Assembly: GCA_023247345.1 (NCBI GenBank)
Contig: JAHFGR010000076.1
Coordinates: 1 to 6,353 of the forward strand
Length of the DNA stretch: 6,353 nucleotides
Direction: 5' to 3'
Origin: Microcaldota archaeon
Lineage (GTDB): Archaea > Micrarchaeota > Micrarchaeia > Anstonellales > Bilamarchaeaceae
Within the stretch, counting starts at the first letter, position 1; the number at the start of each line of letters is the position of its first letter. Below are positions 1-6,159 of the stretch, in pieces. The position numbers and the translations under genes were made by a program. A model generated the notes under the pieces. That model saw only the letters and a program-made list of their open reading frames with translations, ran no database searches and was not told the DNA's origin.

Positions 1-2
1 AA

Positions 3-272
3 TTGAGAATATTGGACTTCCAGCTTGAAAAACTTATAAAAGGCATAAAGCCAATGGGGATTGTAGCATACGCAATGACAACTGCTGCCGGCATTAGCAA
101 AGATTCTGCAATAACAAATGCACGTCTGCAAGCAGAGCAGCTTAGGTCTGCTATTTCAAACTCGCTAAATGTTGAAGTAAAATGGTTGAGCGGTGATGAA
201 GTGCTAAAATGTTTTGAGTGGGAAAGATTTTCGCCTACAACCATACAGGAGCTTGAGGATGCAGTAACTTAG
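3..272 (+). CDS. C-terminal part of a VirB4 N-domain-like protein (partial)
   Basis: This frame is open to the left edge of the window. The TTG at 3 is probably an internal Leu codon, so I read it as the 3' end of a longer gene. The 89 visible residues show a strand (GIVAYAMTTAAG, about 19-30), a long amphipathic helix (about 33-53), a short strand (VEVKWLSG) and a helix (DEVLKCF). From memory, this order resembles the end of the small domain before the motor in VirB4/TrbE ATPases, where a helix is followed by a conserved 'L-x-G-x-E/D-L/V-L' stretch. The next gene starts 53 nt downstream and encodes a HerA/VirB4 motor lacking this domain, so the two products may act as a split VirB4. The product has no membrane segment and is probably cytoplasmic. 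Assignment rests on pattern only; a profile or structure comparison would settle it. The reading frame itself is convincing. Confidence 0.6.
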   Translation: MRILDFQLEKLIKGIKPMGIVAYAMTTAAGISKDSAITNARLQAEQLRSAISNSLNVEVKWLSGDEVLKCFEWERFSPTTIQELEDAVT

Positions 273-325
273 ATTTTGATATTACTATTACAAAATGATC
301 AGCGGTATTAAATTACAAAGTTGAT

Positions 326-1891
326 ATGATGGCATTTGGAAAATTAAAACTGACAAAAGTGTCCAATAAGGAACTTGCAAAAAGAAATATATTGATAAGA
401 CCCCCAGAACCTCCGCTAGATATTTTGATGAGGGACCCTACGAACTCGATTTACATTGGAAAGACTAGTATTTTTCAAATACCTTTTTATTGGACATATG
501 AGAATGTTAAATCGCCGCACATCGCAGTTGTTGGAATGACTGGTAGCGGTAAGAGTTACTTTATAAAAACATTCCTGCTTCGCGCAGCATTTGTCTGGGG
601 CACAAATTCTCTGATATTTGATTGGGCTGGCGAGTATCGAGATTGGGCTCGCGAAAAAGGAAAGGTAATCTCTTTGGGCAAGGGATCGTACTTAAATCTG
701 TTGGACTTGGGCGGCATGAAACCATACGATCGCGTAGATCAAATAATGAAAACACTCGGGCTGGTTCTGGGGAATGATCTGGAACAGTTTGACGAGAGAA
801 AGAGATTAATAGGCGGCGCAATAGTAAAGGCATATCAGGACGCAAAATACAGACTAGATTCAGTAGACCAAAAAGACGAGCTTGGAAAATCATTGACTCC
901 GCCGACGCTTAAAGATGTTGTTAGGACATTAGAAGAATTCCAACAAACTGGAAATTATCCTTATCCAACCGAGCTCGCTGCTTCAATAGACCTACTAAAA
1001 AAATTCACAAGAAGCGGGCAGGATTATTTTGCACAACCAAGCACGGTCAGTTTGGATGAACTAATAAACTCAGGAATAGTGGACATGGATCTTTCCGGGT
1101 TGCCATCAGAAGAACAGCGCGTATTGGGCGCATTGACAATACTCCAATTTGTAAAAGAAAAGATGAGGCAGGTTGGTTATGCCAAGCAGCGCGGCCTACG
1201 ATTGCTGGTTGTCATTGATGAAGCCTGGAAAATAGCCGGGGATGACAATAGCGATGTTGTACTGATAGTTCGCGAAGGTAGAAAGTATAATTTCGGGGTA
1301 ATCGTTGCAAGCCAAAGCCCGACAGATATCAGCCCTAACATATTCAGCAACGCGGGCACGATATTTATATTAAATATATTCAAACCCGATGCGCTTAATT
1401 ATCTGCAGGATGCTTTGCAGTTTAGCAATTATATAAGAGATCAGATAATACAATTCCCGCAAGGCAGGGCTGCAGTAAAAATGTTCTTGCAAGAGCAGAC
1501 ATCAAAATTCTCTGGTAAAATGTTCGTAGTCGATAGAATAGAAGGAGAGGAAGCAAGCAAACAGTATTTCTTAATGTTAGAAGAAGTGCTGACCAAAAAA
1601 CAAAGGATAGAAGGCGCAGAGAATTTTATATCTTTCTCTGCAGATGATTTAAAGAGAAAACTAGCGCAATACGGACTTAGCAATGACAAAATAGAAGCTA
1701 TAGGTAAAAAGTTTGAAAAACAGCTTGGAAGAAGATTGGATATAATATCATACGTATTAGGCCTTGATGAAGCTGGCCTGGATAGAAGAAGCATAACTGA
1801 ACTTTTAAAGGATGTTGGAATAGATGATATTACTATAATAAATATATTTGGTAAGGTTGATTTGAAGAAGACTGAATTAAAGGCAGGATAA
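326..1891 (+). CDS. HerA/VirB4-family (DUF87-like) ATPase with helical C-terminal extension
   Basis: This 521-residue cytoplasmic P-loop motor has a Walker A (GMTGSGKS, 70-77), the family's GEY motif (FDWAGEY, 98-104), a Walker B (LLVVIDEAW, 293-301, with D298/E299), possible arginine fingers (R316/R319 in VREGRKYNFG) and a glutamine sensor (ASQSP, 328-332). HerA/VirB4 proteins form hexamers that pump DNA or energise secretion. The N-terminus is short, with only about 60 residues of beta-rich HerA-type barrel before the P loop, and lacks the usual VirB4 N-domain; the preceding gene may supply it. Residues 436-521 form a charged helical module repeated as a separate protein by the next gene. 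The start may be the ATG at 326 or 329; neither has a good Shine-Dalgarno, and the in-frame TGA at 296 excludes a longer form. No membrane segment is seen. Family is confident; substrate (DNA or protein) is unknown. Confidence 0.9.
   Translation: MMAFGKLKLTKVSNKELAKRNILIRPPEPPLDILMRDPTNSIYIGKTSIFQIPFYWTYENVKSPHIAVVGMTGSGKSYFIKTFLLRAAFVWGTNSLIFDWAGEYRDWAREKGKVISLGKGSYLNLLDLGGMKPYDRVDQIMKTLGLVLGNDLEQFDERKRLIGGAIVKAYQDAKYRLDSVDQKDELGKSLTPPTLKDVVRTLEEFQQTGNYPYPTELAASIDLLKKFTRSGQDYFAQPSTVSLDELINSGIVDMDLSGLPSEEQRVLGALTILQFVKEKMRQVGYAKQRGLRLLVVIDEAWKIAGDDNSDVVLIVREGRKYNFGVIVASQSPTDISPNIFSNAGTIFILNIFKPDALNYLQDALQFSNYIRDQIIQFPQGRAAVKMFLQEQTSKFSGKMFVVDRIEGEEASKQYFLMLEEVLTKKQRIEGAENFISFSADDLKRKLAQYGLSNDKIEAIGKKFEKQLGRRLDIISYVLGLDEAGLDRRSITELLKDVGIDDITIINIFGKVDLKKTELKAG
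1793..1875 (+). repeat. 83-bp direct repeat, copy 1 (3' end of ATPase gene)
   Basis: This tract matches 2166-2248 at 80 of 83 positions (differences at 1801, 1802 and 1819), including a perfect 56-bp run from 1820 to 1875. The offset is 373 bp. It encodes the last conserved part of the C-terminal module (residues 490-518), which is 28/29 identical in the paralogue. Similarity ends abruptly at 1876. Confidence 0.95.
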
Positions 1892-1991
1892 TTGACGAAA
1901 GACATAAGTGCATAAGCACAAGGACGCGGATGTCGCAAAGCGACATAGCGCATTTTGTTCGATGTGTCGAACAAACATGAGGTAGAATACG
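1892..1991 (+). other. 100-nt intergenic spacer with three tandem hairpins
   Basis: Three inverted repeats follow each other. First is GTGC-ATAA-GCAC (1908-1919). Second is ATGTCGC-AAA-GCGACAT (1930-1946), with outer pairs GCG/CGC at 1926-1928 and 1949-1951. Third is TTTGTTCGA-TGTG-TCGAACAAA (1954-1975), extended by CAT/ATG pairs (1951-1953 with 1977-1979) around a bulged C1976. The third hairpin ends where the Shine-Dalgarno of the next gene begins. No T-run follows any of them, so a classical terminator is unlikely. They could be an RNA processing or stability element, translational control, or a small palindromic repeat insertion. The structures are seen directly; their role is inference. 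Confidence 0.8.
1979..1983 (+). promoter_or_regulatory. Shine-Dalgarno GAGGT for the small paralogue
   Basis: GAGGT lies 8 nt before the ATG at 1992 and supports that start. It directly abuts the third hairpin of the spacer and overlaps a minimal ATG-AGG-TAG reading frame (1977-1985), so structure or abortive initiation could limit its use. Confidence 0.7.
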
Positions 1992-2294
1992 ATGGGTAAG
2001 AGTGCGATTTTCCTAAAAGAAGAATACAGAAGAAGAATGAGACAATACGGAATGACAGAAGAAAAAATAGAAGAGACGAGTAGAATCTTTGAGAGAAACA
2101 ATAAGCACATAGATGTTATAACATTCGTTATAATGCTTGAACGTTCCGGACTAGAAAGAAGGGCAATAACTGAGTTTTTAAAGGATGTTGGGATAGATGA
2201 TATTACTATAATAAATATATTTGGTAAGGTTGATTTGAAGAAGACTGAGCTGACTGGCTCTAAAGAGATATCTAACGTAATCTTGGAGGAATAA
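1992..2294 (+). CDS. Free-standing paralogue of the ATPase C-terminal module
   Basis: This 100-residue, highly charged and mostly helical protein has no signal or membrane segment. Residues 11-87 align with residues 441-518 of the ATPase with a single one-residue gap. Identity is about 17/48 in the first part (shared QYG, KIE, FE, GL and RR) and 28/29 in the second part (from ITE through KKTEL). It then ends with its own 13-residue tail (TGSKEISNVILEE). A good Shine-Dalgarno (GAGGT) fixes the ATG at 1992. The frame differs from the ATPase frame, so it is not a simple broken extension. The likely role, by inference, is to bind the same partner as the ATPase tail or to mix with it in the motor complex, as adaptor, competitor or stoichiometry control. 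The family is unknown to me. The stop lies 2 nt before the next start, suggesting translational coupling. Confidence 0.85.
   Translation: MGKSAIFLKEEYRRRMRQYGMTEEKIEETSRIFERNNKHIDVITFVIMLERSGLERRAITEFLKDVGIDDITIINIFGKVDLKKTELTGSKEISNVILEE
2166..2248 (+). repeat. 83-bp direct repeat, copy 2 (3' end of paralogue gene)
   Basis: This is the second copy of the tract at 1793-1875, 80/83 identical, with the perfect 56-bp run at 2193-2248. It sits in the coding frame of the small paralogue and encodes the same peptide, with Phe for Leu once. Recombination between copies would delete 373 bp yet keep an open frame, giving the ATPase the paralogue's tail. Confidence 0.95.
2285..2289 (+). promoter_or_regulatory. 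Shine-Dalgarno GGAGG inside end of upstream gene
   Basis: A consensus GGAGG lies 7 nt before the ATG at 2297 and within the last codons of the preceding gene. This indicates co-transcription and probably coupled translation. Confidence 0.85.
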
Positions 2295-2296
2295 AA

Positions 2297-2755
2297 ATGC
2301 CAAAAAAAGTTTGCATAATGTGCCATCAGGAGCTTAACTCTGCCGCAACGGGTGCTGTAAGAGTTAAGGACGACGTGGTTATTAGAGCGATAAGATCAGT
2401 TAAAAAAGTTTTTAGAGCTGCACAAAATAATGAACTGTTTGTTTGTCAAAATGATCTGGAAAAACACCAGGAAAAAAGAAAAAGATTCGAAAAAGAAATG
2501 CTCATAATAAGTGCAATAGCAGTAATAATAGTTATTTTACTTTCGGGATTACCAGCATTGGCAGGAAGATTTCAGCTAAGCGTATTTATGTCTTCGATTT
2601 TTATAGCAGTACTTGTTATACTTTTTGCAGTTGTTTTCAGATACGCACCTGCAATGGAAGGAACATCCAGAATAGCGGCTAAAACAACAACTGTAGTTAG
2701 AACAGTTAAAAACAAAAAAGATAAAAACAAAAAAGCGGAGAAGGGGAGGATTTAA
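2297..2755 (+). CDS. Small zinc-ribbon-like protein with two membrane segments
   Basis: The 152-residue product has an N-terminal domain (1-66) with CIMC (C6, C9, H10) and a second half-site FVCQND (C50, D53; H57 nearby), then two hydrophobic segments (about 68-89 and 95-114) and a Lys-rich tail (136-151). From memory, small archaeal membrane proteins share this layout: CxxC, a 'VIRAIRSVKK'-like basic helix, 'NNELFVC' and a charged 'EKHxEKRKRFEK' helix before the membrane. In those the second site is usually CxxC; here the fourth Cys is Asp, so metal binding would need D53 or a His. Basic residues on both flanks place N- and C-termini in the cytoplasm, with a very short outside loop. It begins 2 nt after the preceding gene and its stop abuts the next start. 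By inference it is a membrane anchor or partner for the ATPase complex. No enzymatic motif is seen. Confidence 0.85.
   Translation: MPKKVCIMCHQELNSAATGAVRVKDDVVIRAIRSVKKVFRAAQNNELFVCQNDLEKHQEKRKRFEKEMLIISAIAVIIVILLSGLPALAGRFQLSVFMSSIFIAVLVILFAVVFRYAPAMEGTSRIAAKTTTVVRTVKNKKDKNKKAEKGRI
2745..2749 (+). promoter_or_regulatory. Shine-Dalgarno GGAGG for the coiled-coil gene
   Basis: GGGGAGG (2743-2749) precedes the ATG at 2756 by 6 nt and lies inside the end of the upstream gene, whose TAA (2753-2755) directly abuts the start. It fixes the start and supports coupled translation. Confidence 0.85.
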
Positions 2756-3529
2756 ATGCCTAATGTGACATCGCCTCAACCACAGATCGCAAAAACAAGT
2801 GCTGTTCAAAATGCTGAATTAAATACACCCAGAGTAGATGGTTTCAAAATAAAAGGTTCAGTTAAAACAAGTTTAAAAGAGGTTGCAGATGCGCTAAGAA
2901 CATTGTCATTTCTCCAAGTTGCGCAAGAGAGAGAGGCAATCAACGCGGTTTATGTAGAATCCAGAGACATAAAAAAGGCCCCTTATCTGTTTTCGATAAT
3001 AAAGATAAAGACTGACGAGATAGAACTGCTTTATTCCATACCCCGCGAGATCGCGCCAAAAAAGAGGAAAATGGATATTATACGATACTTGCTGAATATT
3101 ATTAGTTTAGTAGAGCAATCGTACAAGGTAGATAACAAAGTATTATACCAGCTCCTCGAAAATGCGGTAAAGGAAATCACAGATGTGATGACGCTAGAGT
3201 ACTCTAAACTATATACTGAATACGACGGAATCAAAAAAGATATGGAAGATGTAAAAAGAAAGGTCTCGAGATTAACAGAAGAAAATCAGGCTTTATTAAC
3301 TAAAAATTACGAATTAAAAGGTAAAAATGATGAAATGCTTTTAAGAATAAAATCCTTGGAAACAATGACGGATGAGGCATTAAAAACAAAGCTGCAGACC
3401 TGGATAGCAGAACACAACGGAGAGATAAACATAAGCGAGTTTTCAAAAACCCATAATATCATCGAAACAAAAGTTGAAGAAATATTAAACCGCCTTGTAA
3501 GCGAGGGCTATCTTGAAGTTATCCAGTAA
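2756..3529 (+). CDS. Coiled-coil protein with C-terminal winged-helix-like domain
   Basis: This 257-residue protein has no signal peptide or membrane segment and no Cys. A disordered N-terminus (1-30, rich in Ser, Pro, Gln) leads to an alpha/beta domain (about 31-100, including a YLFSIIKIKTDEIELLYSI hairpin). A helical part (105-145) follows, then a coiled coil of roughly 147-205 (charged heptads around DVKRKVSRLTEENQALL), and finally about 50 residues with winged-helix character: a helix (LKTKLQTWIAEH), the turn GEINISEF, a helix (ETKVEEILNRLVSEG) and a YLEVI strand. Such a domain can bind DNA but also serves protein contacts in complexes. Its place between the motor genes and the large membrane protein suggests a dimeric cytoplasmic adaptor joining them, though a transcriptional or DNA-binding role is possible. 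I do not recognise the family. Reading frame, start and operon membership are well supported. Confidence 0.85.
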   Translation: MPNVTSPQPQIAKTSAVQNAELNTPRVDGFKIKGSVKTSLKEVADALRTLSFLQVAQEREAINAVYVESRDIKKAPYLFSIIKIKTDEIELLYSIPREIAPKKRKMDIIRYLLNIISLVEQSYKVDNKVLYQLLENAVKEITDVMTLEYSKLYTEYDGIKKDMEDVKRKVSRLTEENQALLTKNYELKGKNDEMLLRIKSLETMTDEALKTKLQTWIAEHNGEINISEFSKTHNIIETKVEEILNRLVSEGYLEVIQ

Positions 3530-3603
3530 ATGTAGGGGGTAGTTCTGAGAGGTAAATAAACATATAGATAATTGCCCCTACTCGAGCGAAAAAAGGGGAA
3601 ATT
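3530..3603 (+). promoter_or_regulatory. Leader with alternative pairings around the ribosome binding site
   Basis: This is the longest plus-strand gap apart from the hairpin spacer. GTAGGGG (3532-3538) can pair perfectly with CCCCTAC (3575-3581), leaving a 36-nt loop. The same CCCCT (3575-3579) can instead pair with AGGGG (3594-3598), the purine-rich stretch that is the only Shine-Dalgarno candidate for the ATG at 3604. The two pairings exclude each other, so one exposes and the other hides the ribosome binding site. A weak TATA-like stretch (ACATATAG, about 3560-3567) could mark an extra promoter. The pairings are seen; regulation is inference. Confidence 0.4.
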
Positions 3604-6159
3604 ATGGATAAAAAAATAATAATTACAAAAAGATTGTACAAATTCGAAATAAAAAAGAAATTCCAATACGTCAAACATTACAAGGTAAAGGAAAAAACAA
3701 GGTTTGAAAAACTAGGCATTACGATTGGAAATATTTTTAGGGGAAAACCTAGCGAAAAGGAAAAGACAAAAAAGACGTCTGCAGAAGCTAAATCGGGTGT
3801 TTCCAAAACAAAAATTATTGCTGGAGCGCTATTGTTCGCTTTATTAATTTTGTTTCTCGGTTGGACTTATATAACTGCGCAGATAGCAAAAGAAACCAAC
3901 GAGCTAATAAGAGCACCAGAAAAACCTAATTTTGATATATTTGTAAATGAAAAAGGAATAATGCCTGCTGGCGATAGAGGAAGCGAAACCAGTGTAGGAT
4001 ATGTACGAATGGCCATGACTCTTAACGGAGTAGAAAGATATAATTTAAGCATGACAACGTATAATAACGCTTTGCCAACTGAAGTATTTGTTCTTCAAAG
4101 TGAGCGCGAACAGGCAGAAGGATACGATGACTTTTTGTTTTCTTTAAAGAAGGAATTGGGCAAGCACAAGATTATTTTAAATGAAATCGATTTTGAAAAA
4201 CTTGAAACACTGCCAGGTGGCTCGCTGGTGATAGTTCCGAGCGGAATTGTTCCTGAAGAGCTACTTGGCATAAACAGCAAGGTCGATATAAATAAACTTA
4301 TATCCCGAGACGTAGTACTTCTTTATATAGGACAGAAGTTCGATAGAATGATTGACAAGACTGGCGCTAGTAAATCTGCACCGCAGGGTGCAAGCGGTTT
4401 GCCAATAACATTTGACGAACAAAGAAGACCTGAGAGCACGGACGGGTTTACACTTTATCAGCCATTATACCAAGCAAGAGGAAGCGGTAGCGGGATAGAA
4501 AATTCCGTTATTTATGGATCTGTAAGCGTCATTAAAAGAGGAAATGGTGCGTTAATATTAGTTCCTGAGACTATCGATGGCGGATGGAGAAATGATGCAG
4601 GCCAATCCGCACCAGCTGATGCTGGAAAAGATATTGCAAGAATTATCTTGGAAACAAAATGGGCCGAGACCTCTGGTAACGCTAGAATATATTCGAACGC
4701 CATAACCAATGAAAGTAAACAAAAACTAGACTTTTTTACTAACAGTTTTACGAGCAATGTAAAAAGCATAAAATTAGAGTTTACAGCTTACGGCAAGAAT
4801 AACATTAGTCTGTCTCAGACAAAGATAATACCAATAAAAAAAGACTTGAGGGGCGGGGTATACGTCAGCGGCGGATCGACAGTTATACCAAGAGAAGTTA
4901 GCGGCGAGCTTACTAGATTAACAGTATTTTTATCGGAAAATACTAGCGAAAGGAAACAACTATTTCTTAAGATTACCAAAAATGGGGAAGAGGCTATTGA
5001 AAGGCAATCCTTAGGAATACAAAGCCTGCTAAATGACCTTCCGACGAATAGCCCGATCGATTTGGATAATGGCGAGTATATAGCCAGTGTAGTTGACGAA
5101 GAAGAAAATATATATGCGCAAGGGTACCTGAAAGTAGCATTTATAGAGATAACTTATACACCAGAAAAAGGACCGTATTACTTTGAAATTGAGAGAGATG
5201 GAAAATCAATCGCAATGAAAAAAATAAACGTTACAGTTGATAATAAGTATGGGCCGTATATATTCGAAAATACACATTCGGTTTCAGTAGATCCTACAAA
5301 AGATGCAAGCGGAGACCTTTCTCCTGGCGAGCACATATTTACATTTAGAATAGGCAACATTAAGAAGGATATAAAAATAATAAAACAAAAACAGAGCAAT
5401 ATATTTACAGAGCCGCTATTTCTTATAACAATTGTATTAGCTGTAGGAATTACTGGGATAGGGCTTTTCTTAGCCAGACAAGAAAAGGTATCATACCAGA
5501 TAGATGTACCAGACTTTCCACCGATTGCAAAGATTAACGTACCGCTAACAAAAGAAGTGATACTAAACATATTTGATAAAGTAAACGAGGATTACAAGTG
5601 GAATTATAGCCCGCTAACTACGGCAGAGATAAGAAACGGATTCAAAAAGATGATTTACCAGGGCAAACCGATATATGTAACAGATTATAATGTTGAATAT
5701 ATACTAAATCAATTAGAAACAAAAGGTTACGTGAAAGAGCATTTAGACTATTATGGACCGATAAAATGGGAAGAAAAAGCAAAGCAGAGTTTAAAATTCC
5801 TCTCGCTATTTAGAAAAATAAGAGATATATGTGTTAGCAACGCGGTGCCATTTACCCAATTCGAAGAGAGTAAAGAATGCGATAGTGAAATAACTGCTGT
5901 TGGACAGAGAATGTTCGTACATATTTATGAAAAAAACAGAGACTTGACCCAACTGGTAAAACGGATTTTATCAACAATAAAGGACGGAATGACTATAATC
6001 ATATTCAAGAATGATTTCGCAGAGCGCGAGTTCCAAAGCTATCTCGCCAGTTCGAGTAAGGCGCTTCTGACTCTTAAACTAGAGGTTGAAGGCGGAAGCG
6101 TTGCACTATTTACATTGGATGAATTTGAAGCTAAGATAAAGGAATTAAAGGGAGTTTAA
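3604..6159 (+). CDS. Large two-pass membrane protein with outside domain and cytoplasmic winged-helix-like tail
   Basis: The 851 residues comprise a very basic cytoplasmic N-terminus (1-69), TM1 (about 71-92), a 512-residue outside region (93-604), TM2 (about 605-624) and a 225-residue cytoplasmic tail. The positive-inside rule fits this topology. The outside part has no cysteine. Residues 159-350 alternate strands and helices (EVFVLQSE, GSLVIVPSG, RDVVLLYIG, GALILVPE), suggesting a Rossmann-like or class I amidotransferase-like fold without a visible catalytic Cys. Residues 385-595 look like several beta-sandwich (Ig-like) domains. In the tail, 645-712 looks winged-helix-like (LTTAEIRNGF ... 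YILNQLETKGYV), and 785-845 is alpha/beta. A GGGG stretch 5 nt upstream is the only start signal. By inference it is the envelope scaffold or receptor joined to the ATPase by the upstream adaptors. I know no characterised homologue. It overlaps the convergent gene by 4 nt. Confidence 0.88.
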   Translation: MDKKIIITKRLYKFEIKKKFQYVKHYKVKEKTRFEKLGITIGNIFRGKPSEKEKTKKTSAEAKSGVSKTKIIAGALLFALLILFLGWTYITAQIAKETNELIRAPEKPNFDIFVNEKGIMPAGDRGSETSVGYVRMAMTLNGVERYNLSMTTYNNALPTEVFVLQSEREQAEGYDDFLFSLKKELGKHKIILNEIDFEKLETLPGGSLVIVPSGIVPEELLGINSKVDINKLISRDVVLLYIGQKFDRMIDKTGASKSAPQGASGLPITFDEQRRPESTDGFTLYQPLYQARGSGSGIENSVIYGSVSVIKRGNGALILVPETIDGGWRNDAGQSAPADAGKDIARIILETKWAETSGNARIYSNAITNESKQKLDFFTNSFTSNVKSIKLEFTAYGKNNISLSQTKIIPIKKDLRGGVYVSGGSTVIPREVSGELTRLTVFLSENTSERKQLFLKITKNGEEAIERQSLGIQSLLNDLPTNSPIDLDNGEYIASVVDEEENIYAQGYLKVAFIEITYTPEKGPYYFEIERDGKSIAMKKINVTVDNKYGPYIFENTHSVSVDPTKDASGDLSPGEHIFTFRIGNIKKDIKIIKQKQSNIFTEPLFLITIVLAVGITGIGLFLARQEKVSYQIDVPDFPPIAKINVPLTKEVILNIFDKVNEDYKWNYSPLTTAEIRNGFKKMIYQGKPIYVTDYNVEYILNQLETKGYVKEHLDYYGPIKWEEKAKQSLKFLSLFRKIRDICVSNAVPFTQFEESKECDSEITAVGQRMFVHIYEKNRDLTQLVKRILSTIKDGMTIIIFKNDFAEREFQSYLASSSKALLTLKLEVEGGSVALFTLDEFEAKIKELKGV

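Noticed and set aside
277..288. 12-mer TGATATTACTAT after the first gene, also present in both copies of the 83-bp repeat
   Set aside because: The similarity does not extend beyond the 12 bases and the sequence is AT-rich, so chance is the simplest explanation.
273..296. Weak hairpin ATTTTG / CAAAAT with a 12-nt loop after the first stop codon
   Set aside because: It is an AT-only style stem of six pairs with no T-run; too weak to call a terminator.
326..1891. Crenarchaeal CedB-type DNA import ATPase
   Set aside because: The motor family fits, but no N-terminal membrane segment and no CedA-like multi-pass protein are present nearby.
1793..2248. CRISPR or phase-variation repeat array
   Set aside because: There are only two copies, both protein-coding and in frame, with no spacer-like pattern.
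1441..2326. Two overlapping minus-strand open frames (1441-1974 and 1877-2326) sharing an identical internal peptide
   Set aside because: They lie antisense to well-supported genes; the shared peptide simply reflects the direct repeat read on the other strand.
5178..5570. Minus-strand open frame of 130 codons
   Set aside because: It is a shadow of the membrane-protein gene, whose domain structure and codon pattern are convincing; no ribosome binding site or recognisable product is seen.
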